A DNA stretch of 64,000 bases from Fretibacter rubidus (GTDB lineage Bacteria > Pseudomonadota > Alphaproteobacteria > Caulobacterales > Maricaulaceae): assembly GCF_041429785.1 (NCBI RefSeq), contig NZ_CP163423.1, positions 434,001-498,000 on the forward strand, written 5' to 3'. The notes under the pieces are model-generated. The model saw only the letters and a program-made list of their open reading frames with translations. It did not search any database and was not told the DNA's origin. Both the position numbers and the translations under genes were made by a program. This document shows, in pieces, positions 26,275 to 34,684 of this stretch (its first letter is position 1; each line of letters begins with the position of its first letter).

Positions 26275-28223
26275 AGCGTAAGCTGGCAGAGAACATCGTC
26301 GTCAGGCATTTAATATGTCTATTTATATTCCTTTCTGCCCTCATGGGCCACACCACATATGCGCAGGGACAAACTGAAACATGTATAGGTTTTGATAGTA
26401 TCAAAGCTGCCTCAATTGAGGAATATATAGAGCGCATTGCAACCCCGCTTATTCAATCCCAGAGCATTGTAGGGATGGGCGTTTCCGTAGTCCATTGTGG
26501 CAAAATTATCCATCTTTCTGGTCACGGCTATGCAGATTTAGATAATCAAATATCCGTTGATCCTTCTTTACATTTATTTCGCGTGGGTTCTGTAACAAAG
26601 GCGTTCACCTTTACCGCACTTATGCAATTAGTCGAAGCAGGACAAGTCAAGATTGATGCAAACATCAATGACTATTTAGGTGACTTCCAGATTCCAGATG
26701 GCCGCTTTGGTCCCATAAAGGTCAAAGATCTATTCACGCACCGCACTGGATTTGAAGATGGGGCTGCCGGCTATTTATTCGAGCGCGATCCAAAGGACCA
26801 AATTAGCCTTGAGGCTTTTTTAAAACGGCATCAACCTAGTCGGGTAAGGCAAGCAGGAAGTGTAACATCATACTCAAATTATTCTGTTGGATTGGCGGGG
26901 CGCATCATAGAGATAGTCTCAGGTAAGAGTTACGATGACTATATAACTAATCATATTTTTGCGCCGCTTGAAATGAAATCGTCAACAGCCTTGGAGCCCA
27001 ACAGCCTCATTGGCGGTGGAATGTCTCCCGAGTTGGCGGCTCGCCTAGCATCCGTTTATTCGGTTGATAAGCAAGGGCCTGAATTACAGTCTTTTGAATA
27101 TATTGGCCACGTTAGTCCTGCAGGCGCAATATCCTCAACGCCAAATGACATGGCGCGTTTCATGTTAGCCATAGTGAGTTCTGAACATCCGGGTAAGTTT
27201 CAGATGCTAAACCCAATAACACTTGATCAGTTCCGTACACGCCCCTATTCTAACCGCATTGGTGCAACAGATTTCGCTTTCGGTCTCCTCAATGGAGAGC
27301 TTGAAGGGTATGAAACACTCCATCACCGGGGGGCGACGCTTACCTCATTTTCATCCATGATACTTGTTCCCGATAAGCAGCTTGGTGTTTTCATAACGAC
27401 TAATGGCGCTAGGAACCCATTGGCGCCACATGACTTAGCGGAACGAATTCTGACCGAGAACTTTTTAACTTCAGGTGACAATGAGCGTCCTTCAGTCCCC
27501 CTTCAAGACGTTTCACCTTACACTGGCAACTATCTTACCAATCGTAGGTCTTTCACGAAGTTAGAAAAAATTTTCTACCCATTTGCAGGGCTAGTAAAAA
27601 TTAAAGCAGGGGAGAATAATAAGCTGCTAATTAGTGGCCCAAAAGTGGATCAAGGCACCTATCGCTTTCTTGGAGATCGAAAATTTGAAAACACCCAAAG
27701 CGGGAAAGTGATAATGTTCGAGAGTGACACTGGTGGATCGATGCATCGTTTCTATTCAACTGAAGGACATATAGCTTATGAACGGCAATCTCTTAGCAGC
27801 TCACTTACCTTGTTGTTTTCAATTTTTGCCTTAGCCCTGGTGGCTGCATTAACACAGCTGGTAGCAAGCCTCATAAAGTTTAAGTCTAAGGTGACATCGT
27901 CGACAGTCTGGACTGCACTAGGAATACTCAGTCCTCTTAGTGTTATTTTAGTTGTAGTTCTATTTGCTCTATCGCTCCATCAATTGGCTCAATTTGGCAC
28001 TGAAATTGTCTACATTTGGCCAACGTCATTTTTGAAAATTCTTGTTATAGCCATTCTAATTTCAATACCACTTTGGGCGGCCCAGACAGGGCGCATACTG
28101 TTTTATTTGGTTAAGCGTGATTTAGCAGGCAAAGAGAACGTCATCCAAGTTTCTTTCGCATTTTGTTTAGTGCTGCTGATTCTGATTTTACATGAATGGA
28201 ACATGATAGGTTTCAAATGGTAA
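26271..28223 (+). CDS. S12-type serine hydrolase (beta-lactamase class C fold) with C-terminal membrane helices
   Basis: A 650-residue protein. After a signal peptide (ending TYAQG) comes the beta-lactamase/esterase domain (about residues 40-385) with SxxK as SVTK (about residue 103), YxN as YSN (about 200) and HHRGA near residue 345. A linker domain follows, then about four hydrophobic segments (residues about 505-645), anchoring it in the inner membrane with the active site in the periplasm. Class members act on beta-lactams, D-peptides and esters; MlrB of mlr clusters is also from this fold family. It overlaps RidA by four bases and ends the operon. Confidence 0.87.
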   Translation: MKRKLAENIVVRHLICLFIFLSALMGHTTYAQGQTETCIGFDSIKAASIEEYIERIATPLIQSQSIVGMGVSVVHCGKIIHLSGHGYADLDNQISVDPSLHLFRVGSVTKAFTFTALMQLVEAGQVKIDANINDYLGDFQIPDGRFGPIKVKDLFTHRTGFEDGAAGYLFERDPKDQISLEAFLKRHQPSRVRQAGSVTSYSNYSVGLAGRIIEIVSGKSYDDYITNHIFAPLEMKSSTALEPNSLIGGGMSPELAARLASVYSVDKQGPELQSFEYIGHVSPAGAISSTPNDMARFMLAIVSSEHPGKFQMLNPITLDQFRTRPYSNRIGATDFAFGLLNGELEGYETLHHRGATLTSFSSMILVPDKQLGVFITTNGARNPLAPHDLAERILTENFLTSGDNERPSVPLQDVSPYTGNYLTNRRSFTKLEKIFYPFAGLVKIKAGENNKLLISGPKVDQGTYRFLGDRKFENTQSGKVIMFESDTGGSMHRFYSTEGHIAYERQSLSSSLTLLFSIFALALVAALTQLVASLIKFKSKVTSSTVWTALGILSPLSVILVVVLFALSLHQLAQFGTEIVYIWPTSFLKILVIAILISIPLWAAQTGRILFYLVKRDLAGKENVIQVSFAFCLVLLILILHEWNMIGFKW

Positions 28224-28508
28224 AGATGTAAATCAGATTATAATTTCGGTCTAAACTTCTGTTTGATATATCCTTAGCAATCCACGAATACCAAACATTA
28301 GCTTCTGCACACAATCTAATGAACATAAAATGCCACCCATCAAGAAGATAGCTTATCATTTTAAATGCTCTGTGAAGCTGAGTCGCGCTTAAGGTTAAGC
28401 TGCTCGGCTAATGTCCGCTATTGGGATCATCCTGACTTCAGTAGAGGGGCTTAGCGATATCAGGGGTATGAAGAATGAAAGTTCATATAGATGTTGCTTT
28501 GGATAACG

Positions 28509-28943
28509 TCACATTGCCGACCGCAGATGTTTCTCAACTTTTTCCATGAGGCCAAGCATTTGATCTTGTTCCGGTTCTGTCAGCGAATTTAGCATTTCTT
28601 GCATGTTAGCTCTATCCTGGGCAAGAATTCTACCGCGCATGCGGGTGCCTTCCTCCGTCAATTTGTAAATTCTGGCACGCTTGTCCGTTGGATGACCATG
28701 TTTGCTAATGAGCCTCAATTTGCAAAGCCTATCCAAAACAGATTGAACCGTGGTTGGCGGCAAAAACAAAGCCTGGCAAATATCGGTTGGCCGGCAATCG
28801 GGGTGGTTTTCAATAAATTTGAGGCTTTGATAATCGAGCGGATTGTAGCGCATGGGTCGAGGTTGCCCGTCTGCACCAGCCAAAAGATACCGGGTAAGTA
28901 AGGCGTCAACAGCCCCTAACAATCTATCTGTATTTTTTTTCAT
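28509..28943 (-). CDS. MarR-family transcriptional regulator
   Basis: A 144-residue protein with a winged helix: DICQALFLPPTTVQSVLDRLCKLRLISKHGHPTDKRARIYKLTEEG (about residues 55-100) includes the DxR wing motif (here TDKRAR). MarR proteins repress divergent genes and respond to small phenolic or stress ligands. It is divergent from the SRPBCC lipoprotein gene, with an operator-like repeat cluster in the 63-base gap. The 285 bases upstream of its 3' end (28224-28508) hold no gene that could be supported. Confidence 0.9.
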   Translation of the reverse strand: MKKNTDRLLGAVDALLTRYLLAGADGQPRPMRYNPLDYQSLKFIENHPDCRPTDICQALFLPPTTVQSVLDRLCKLRLISKHGHPTDKRARIYKLTEEGTRMRGRILAQDRANMQEMLNSLTEPEQDQMLGLMEKVEKHLRSAM

Positions 28944-28953
28944 AATCTAATCT

Positions 28954-28991
28954 ATTGCGTAATTCGTAATATGTGTTACGTACTTCGTAAC
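28954..28991. promoter_or_regulatory. MarR operator candidate
   Basis: GTTACG-N5-CGTAAC is a perfect inverted repeat at 28975-28991. Just upstream, two more CGTAA half-sites lie at about 28957-28969. The cluster sits between the divergent MarR and SRPBCC genes, where an autoregulating MarR dimer would bind. Confidence 0.6.
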
Positions 28992-29006
28992 AAATTGGAG
29001 ATTATT

Positions 29007-29624
29007 ATGCGAACCCTTTTACTGATTGCCACAGCTTCTATTATAACCGCCTGCTCAAGTACGCCAGCCCCACCCGCTGTTCCACCTTCTGATTTTTCGA
29101 CGAAGCCGGCTATAACTGGAAAGGGCTATGCTCAAACTGTCATCGTCCAAGATTTTCCGATGGAACGCGCTGCGCTTCGTGCATGGCTGGAAGACGGAAA
29201 TAAAGTTGTCGCCGCAATGGACGGAGGTGAGGACTTTGCCGGGCCTGTGGATGCCGTTTACTTTGAGGGGGAGTGGCCCAGCACAGGCGCAACGCGCCGT
29301 GTTGAGCTAAGTGATGGTCACTTTGTATTAGAAAAAGTTTTATCCAATACAGAGGCCGCCTTTGAGTACCAAATTTGGAATGCCACAAATGAAGTTGGTA
29401 AAAATGTTTCCTATGTTCACGGCATACAGGCTTTTGAGCCATTATCAGACTCAGAAACAAGGATGACCTGGACGTATAAGGTGAAACCAAATGCTGGTTT
29501 CAAGCGGCCATTTGTTCAGCGTTTTGTTAATAATCAAATGCAACCCATGCTCTCGGGCGCCCTTACGACGCTGGCTGAAGATGCTCAGGATCTGAGCGGC
29601 GCTGCATCTACCAATGCTGAGTGA
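29007..29624 (+). CDS. SRPBCC-like lipoprotein
   Basis: A 205-residue protein from ATG 29007, preceded by TTGGAG. The signal peptide ends in the lipobox ITAC, followed by a Pro-rich linker. The remaining sequence (AALRAWLEDGN, FEGEWPSTGATRRVELSDGHFVLEKVL, TRMTWTYKVKPN) has the pattern of the SRPBCC/polyketide-cyclase helix-grip fold, which binds hydrophobic ligands. Divergent from MarR, so it may be its main target. Its 3' end is immediately followed by the truncated integrase, whose fused tail reads antisense through this gene. Confidence 0.72.
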   Translation: MRTLLLIATASIITACSSTPAPPAVPPSDFSTKPAITGKGYAQTVIVQDFPMERAALRAWLEDGNKVVAAMDGGEDFAGPVDAVYFEGEWPSTGATRRVELSDGHFVLEKVLSNTEAAFEYQIWNATNEVGKNVSYVHGIQAFEPLSDSETRMTWTYKVKPNAGFKRPFVQRFVNNQMQPMLSGALTTLAEDAQDLSGAASTNAE

Positions 29625-30737
29625 TAAATTTGTACCCTCGCGAGCAATTGCGTCAGTAGCGCAAACTGTAGGCCGCGTAGCCTCCAGCGCAACGCCCACA
29701 AGCGGAATATCTCTAACCGATGCGCCTGATTTTAGCTCTCTGTCTCTCGTTGGACGGATGCGAATATGCGGAACCTCGGCCTCCAGCCGTATATTCTCGG
29801 GCCTGATATTGGCCAATTCGCTTGGTCTGCATCCAGTCTCAATAAGGGCCATGCAGAGGAGTGCGCCTTGCCTATTAAGGCCTTCAAAAACATCTGACGC
29901 GAGTATGCGTGACCTAACCCAATCGTCTTTGAAGGGCAGAACCTTCGTTATAATTTTGTCCTTGAACCGCATATTGCGAAAAGGGTTCTCACGCTCTTCT
30001 TCGCCGATGTGCTCAAAATATCGGCGGTAAAGTTTACGTAAACTGCCCAAGTCTTTGTTGCCGCTACTGCCGCTCATAGGCTTGGAGCCGTCCTTCGGAT
30101 GGATGCGCTCATGCCAGAATTTACGAACAGCATGAGCATGTTCGCGGGTAATATCCCGCATATCTATATCGCCATTTATGGTCACGAAGTTCGCCACAGC
30201 GCGGCGTTTGATTTTGGAAAAGTTCTTTACTTGCTCTGGTGACTTACTGGCGAGTTCGTCGGCGACGATCTCTGACAAGTATAAATCCATGGCCTGCGTG
30301 ATGGTCGCGGATGGCGTCTTAGCAACGCCTAGCAAGGCTTCGGCGTCCTGCGCTTCTTTGGGCTGCGGCGCTTCCTGTAATGGCGCTATGGCTTGCAAGC
30401 GGCTTAATAAATCCGAGACCGTATCGCGCGAAATCAAGCTATCCATTGGCTCATAGTTGAACCCTAGCGAGCGGGCATGTTGGCTTACGTCGCGGAAGTG
30501 GACTTCTCTCGGTGTTGACGTGAAACTGCTCGGCATTATCTTGTGCCAGCGTTGCTCGTCTTCATCGGCGCATATGTCCCGCCGCTGGCGGGCAACCTTG
30601 CGGCTATCTGTATCGAGGGAGCGGTATATCAATGTGCGGTCGTCTATGTGGCTGACGGCCTTGGGCACGCGCCGCACATAATGCCATATATCACCGCGTA
30701 GCCGTAGGTACTGGTCGGGTCGTCTAATCGCCTTCAA
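29451..30737 (-). pseudogene. Tyrosine-type integrase truncated at the C-terminus
   Basis: The frame gives 428 residues, but only the first about 369 resemble an integrase (from 30737 down to about 29631). These include an N-terminal RLRGDIWHYVRRVPK domain as in Roseobacter-type phage/ICE integrases, a core-binding domain, and the catalytic domain with the first arginine in ALIETGCRPSELANI. The region that should carry the HxxR box, second His and catalytic Tyr is absent. Instead the frame runs antisense through the SRPBCC gene for 59 unrelated residues. The enzyme should therefore be inactive. It marks the scar of a lost integrative element. Confidence 0.75.
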
Positions 30738-31485
30738 CCTGCCATCTCCTGTGTAGCCTTTTGTAAGGCAAGAAGTGAGGCAAATCGCGCGAGTTACCGT
30801 ATGGAAAGTAAAGGAAAGAGGGATTTTCCGAGACTTTTCAGAGGCTTACGCAACTTGCTATGATAGGAAAATGGTGCCCCCACACAGCACGATGCTAAGT
30901 GATAAAAACAATATAAAACAATATGTTAAATAGGTCAAATCCAGAATTGTGGCACAGCATGTTTCATCATTTGTGGCACGCTTCTCTAACGTATGAACAC
31001 GGTTTCGCAGAGAAGTTTTTTGATTGAACATTCTTGCAAATGTGAGTCCCAATAACGGACTCATACTATGAATTTATGACGCGGGTTCTGCAGGAATCAT
31101 TCAAAGAGGTTTTGCTTATCCGGTGCCAGTCTTTCCTTCCCATAGTAGCCAAAGAGAGGTCCAGGTAAGTATCGAAAGCGACATACCTTAATGGACAATT
31201 CAGGCTATTAAATAAGTTCAATGACCTAAAGAGGTCTGCGTGTGTCGTATGTGTGCACTCCGAAATAAGACATCTAGTAAATTAGGGTGATTATGGCTTG
31301 GTTGGATGAGTATTCATTTAGAAGGCTGCACTCGACAGTGATACGACTTACTCCATCAGTAAGCGCGATAAAGAAAGCAAAGAGTAATTGACATGGTTTG
31401 CTCCAAAATATCTTAACTACAACCGTTTGTAAAATTCTGGTCTTATGATAAGTCTAATCGCGAAAACTGAGACCGGAATTCAGAT
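30738..31485. other. Intergenic region between integrase remnant and GH13 gene
   Basis: About 750 AT-rich bases without a supportable gene; the short frames lack ribosome sites and resemble nothing known. It contains a TGTGGCAC direct repeat at about 30950 and 30974. Near its right end is the LacI-type operator ACAACCGTTTGT at 31419-31430, 56 bases before the GH13 start. The part near 30740-30900 could hold an old attachment site of the lost element, but no duplicated core was found by eye. Confidence 0.4.
31419..31430. promoter_or_regulatory. LacI-type operator (sucrose/galactose regulon) upstream of GH13
   Basis: ACAACCGTTTGT is an imperfect palindrome with central CG, differing at one position per arm from the perfect ACAATCGATTGT sites at 38235 and 53314. 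It places the GH13 and esterase genes in the same predicted regulon as the rest of the locus. Confidence 0.6.
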
Positions 31486-33105
31486 ATGAATAAAAATTTC
31501 TCAAAAGATGCCTATAACGGATATTCTATATATCAGGTTTACCCCAGATCATTTCAGGATACGACCGGTAATGGAGTAGGAGACCTAAACGGCATTCGAT
31601 CGAGACTTGACTACATCGCGAAACTCGGTGTTGATATCGTCTGGATTTCTCCATTCTTTAAAAGCCCCATGAAAGACTTCGGATATGATGTGTCCGATTA
31701 CGAAGAGATAGATCCGCTATTTGGGACTATAGACGATTTTAAAAGTTTATTGAAGGAAGCCCACGCGCTGGGTCTGCAAGTTATGATTGATCAAGTTTGG
31801 TCCCATTCATCAGATCAGCATATTTGGTTTGAAGAGAGCCGTCGTGATGATCAGAACCCAAAGGCAGACTGGTATGTATGGGAGGATGCAAAGCCGGACG
31901 GAAGCCCTCCTAATAATTGGCTTTCCGTATTTGGCGGCCCTGCCTGGACTTGGGATTCTGGGCGACACAAATATTACCTTCATAATTTCTTGAAATCGCA
32001 GCCCGATCTCAATCTTCATAATTCGGAGGTTCAAGACGCGATCCTTGATGTGGCCAGGTTCTGGTTTGATCTGGGAGTAAATGGTTTCCGGTTGGATGCC
32101 TGTTCTTTTTATTTTCATGATCAATTGTTGCGGGATAATCCCATCAAGGAAAACGTACCCCAAGGGCCGAAGCCACATGACTGGCAAGCTCACAAATATT
32201 GCCGAAGTCAGCCTGAAAACCTCGATTTTTTGAAACGAATCCGAACACTGGCAGATGCTTATGGAGGTAAGTTACTGCTCGGGGAAATTGGCGATGACGA
32301 TGGCCTGCGTCAACAAGTTGATTATACGCGGGGTTCACACTTGCTCCAAATGGCTTACAGCTTCGATATGCTAAAGCCCGACGGCTCTGTGGAGTATCTC
32401 TATGGTCTATTATCGCGTTGGTTGAGTTATGGCGAAGGTCGGCCTGTATGGGCGCTTGGAAATCATGATGTCCCGCGACTAGCCACTCGATGGGGCGGCG
32501 CAGAACCTAATCCACAACAGCTGCGTATGTTCATCGCGTTCCTCGTCTGCTTAGATGGGCCTTTTTGTATTTATCAGGGAGAAGAGCTAGGATTAGAAGA
32601 TGTTGAAATACCATTTGAGGAACTTGTCGATCCCGATGGTTTGTCCATGTGGCCAAAATACAAGGGCCGCGACGGATGTCGGACGCCCATGGTTTGGGAT
32701 AACCAACAACAAAACGCTGGATTCAGCAAAGGGGAAAAACCCTGGCTCAGAGTAGGGAAGACCCATCTCTCGAAAAGCGTTGATCTACAGGAGAAAGACG
32801 CGGGATCACTTCTTAATCATTATCGGAATATGCTGGCTTGGCGCAGGAATGATGTGTGTCTTCGTCAAGGTCAAATGAGTCTGTTTCCGAAAAACAGCAG
32901 TTTCATAGCCTGGAAACGGGTGTTGGATAAAACTGGTTATGTTTGCGTTTTTAATTTTACGGATCAATCAACCACTGTTGATGCTTCGGAGTTCTGGGAG
33001 ACTTGTTCTATAAAGCTGTTGAAAGGGGAATCTGTCCTCTTAAAGGAACAGTTGGAAATAGAACCATTCGGGTGGGGGTGTTTCGAGGTCGATGTCGAGA
33101 CATGA
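31486..33105 (+). CDS. GH13 alpha-glucosidase-type enzyme
   Basis: A 539-residue cytoplasmic (no signal peptide) GH13 protein. The barrel starts YSIYQVYPRSFQDTTGNGVGDLNGI. Catalytic residues are visible: Asp204 in GFRLDAC (nucleophile), Glu267 in LLGEIGD (acid/base) and Asp328 in GNHDVPR. The sequence MIDQVWSHSSDQHIWF and overall length fit GH13_23-type alpha-glucosidases, which hydrolyse maltose, isomaltose or sucrose. In this locus it could split the glucosyl-fructose bond left after alpha-galactosidase action, in parallel with GH32. A LacI-type operator lies upstream. Exact specificity is uncertain. Confidence 0.9.
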   Translation: MNKNFSKDAYNGYSIYQVYPRSFQDTTGNGVGDLNGIRSRLDYIAKLGVDIVWISPFFKSPMKDFGYDVSDYEEIDPLFGTIDDFKSLLKEAHALGLQVMIDQVWSHSSDQHIWFEESRRDDQNPKADWYVWEDAKPDGSPPNNWLSVFGGPAWTWDSGRHKYYLHNFLKSQPDLNLHNSEVQDAILDVARFWFDLGVNGFRLDACSFYFHDQLLRDNPIKENVPQGPKPHDWQAHKYCRSQPENLDFLKRIRTLADAYGGKLLLGEIGDDDGLRQQVDYTRGSHLLQMAYSFDMLKPDGSVEYLYGLLSRWLSYGEGRPVWALGNHDVPRLATRWGGAEPNPQQLRMFIAFLVCLDGPFCIYQGEELGLEDVEIPFEELVDPDGLSMWPKYKGRDGCRTPMVWDNQQQNAGFSKGEKPWLRVGKTHLSKSVDLQEKDAGSLLNHYRNMLAWRRNDVCLRQGQMSLFPKNSSFIAWKRVLDKTGYVCVFNFTDQSTTVDASEFWETCSIKLLKGESVLLKEQLEIEPFGWGCFEVDVET

Positions 33106-33212
33106 GCCGTCTTTGCAGGGCATTCCGCATCAACTATTGCTTCTTCAATTAAGATGTTCACATCAGCGCTTTCACTCGATATGCCTTAACATATGCCAGA
33201 AAAAGGGAGACG

Positions 33213-34643
33213 ATGAGAACTGTGAAAAAGTTGTGTTTGGTGTTATGCGCGGGTGTTTTTATGGTGGGGTGCGAGAGCGTTCCACAGAATAATGACGTTA
33301 TGAGATGGCAGGTAAAAACGAGTTCTGGCGTGATTTCCGGCAAACAGTCGGCCAACGGCACGGAAGCCTTTCTAGGTATTCCTTATGCGGCGGCGCCTAT
33401 AGGAGACCTGCGATGGCGCGCGCCTCAGCCAACGGAGCCGTGGCGTGGAGTTTTCCCGGCTACCGAATATGGTAGTGATTGCGCGCAAATTCCGTTTCCC
33501 AGCGATGCGGCCCCATTAGGAACAGAGCCTTCAGAGGACTGTCTGTTTATGAATGTCTGGCGCCCCGCAGGCGCGAAAGCAGGTGATGATCTGCCCGTTA
33601 TGGTCTGGATTCATGGAGGTGGTTTTGTCAATGGAGGGGCTTCACCTGATACGTATTCAGGTGAGTATATCGCAGACCAGGGAATAATTTTTGCCAGTTT
33701 TAATTATCGTTTGGGCCGATTTGGCTTTTTTGCTCATCCCGCCTTACAAGAGGACGCAACGGACGCAGAAGTCAGCGGAAATTTTGCCCTATTAGATCAG
33801 GTCACGGCTCTGACCTGGATAAAAGATAATATAAGCGATTTTGGCGGAGATCCGGATCGTGTTACATTGATTGGCGAAAGTGCCGGCGGAATGTCGGTTC
33901 ACGCTATGCTGACATCGCCTATGGCGAAAGATCTCGTCCATGGCGTCGTCATACAATCCGGGGCGGACGGTGATATTTCCGGTGAGAATGCAGACAGTGC
34001 GAAGCAAAAAGCTATAAATTTTGCGCAGTCGAAGGGCATCCACGGGGAAGGCGTTTCAGCCGCTACCGCGTTGCGTGAATTGAGTGTCGAAGATGTGATC
34101 GATGGCTTTAATCTTGACACCATGTTTACAGCCATGTTCAGACCTGATTTGGATTTGCCGCCTGGACCCGGTTCTATGGTCGCGGATAGAAATGTGGCTG
34201 TTAACATGATCGACGAATATAGACGGGGCACATTCCCAAAAGTGCCTGTCATGATTGGCCCAACAAGTGATGATATTGGCGGACCGGAAGGTTTTATGAT
34301 CAAAGGTGCTCTAGACGTTGCGGACGCCATGGCAGAAGCAGGTGCTCCGGTTTGGCATTATACATATGATTACGTCGCTGAAAGTATCCGTACGCCCGAG
34401 ACCAAGGGCGCAGCGCATGCCAGTGAAATTCCGTTTTTCTTCGGAACGGTCAATGAAAAATACGGGGCAGAGACGGACGATAAAGATCGCAGAGCGAGTG
34501 AAACCGTATTGAATTATCTTGTCAATTTTACCAAGAGTGGAAACCCAAACGGAGAGGGATTGGTTGAGTGGAAACGTTTCAATGAGCAACGAAGCTCGCT
34601 CATATTTGATATGGACGGTGGCGCGACACCGACCTCAAAATAG
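33213..34643 (+). CDS. Type B carboxylesterase lipoprotein
   Basis: A 476-residue protein with signal peptide and lipobox (MVGC). The alpha/beta-hydrolase carboxylesterase pattern is clear: SEDCLFMNVWRPAG, oxyanion hole HGGGF, nucleophile in GESAGG (about residue 217) and the histidine region AAHASEIPFFFG (about 395). It would remove ester groups in the periplasm or at the outer membrane. It lies 107 bases after GH13 on the same strand, so it probably shares its promoter. Its presence suggests the natural sugar may be acylated, as some plant or algal sucrose/galactose esters are; this is inference. Convergent with the GH36 gene. Confidence 0.88.
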   Translation: MRTVKKLCLVLCAGVFMVGCESVPQNNDVMRWQVKTSSGVISGKQSANGTEAFLGIPYAAAPIGDLRWRAPQPTEPWRGVFPATEYGSDCAQIPFPSDAAPLGTEPSEDCLFMNVWRPAGAKAGDDLPVMVWIHGGGFVNGGASPDTYSGEYIADQGIIFASFNYRLGRFGFFAHPALQEDATDAEVSGNFALLDQVTALTWIKDNISDFGGDPDRVTLIGESAGGMSVHAMLTSPMAKDLVHGVVIQSGADGDISGENADSAKQKAINFAQSKGIHGEGVSAATALRELSVEDVIDGFNLDTMFTAMFRPDLDLPPGPGSMVADRNVAVNMIDEYRRGTFPKVPVMIGPTSDDIGGPEGFMIKGALDVADAMAEAGAPVWHYTYDYVAESIRTPETKGAAHASEIPFFFGTVNEKYGAETDDKDRRASETVLNYLVNFTKSGNPNGEGLVEWKRFNEQRSSLIFDMDGGATPTSK

Positions 34644-34684
34644 GAACAAACTCCACCAAAGGCTCGGGTCTCAAATGTTCCGTT

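Noticed and set aside
30868-30895. TGGTGCCCCCACA resembling the 3' end of a tRNA as an integrase attachment site
   Set aside because: The neighbouring T-arm and the rest of a tRNA are absent, so it is probably chance.
30858-31064. 68-codon minus-strand frame in the gap before GH13
   Set aside because: No ribosome site, no similarity, and hydrophobic end explained by AT-rich DNA.
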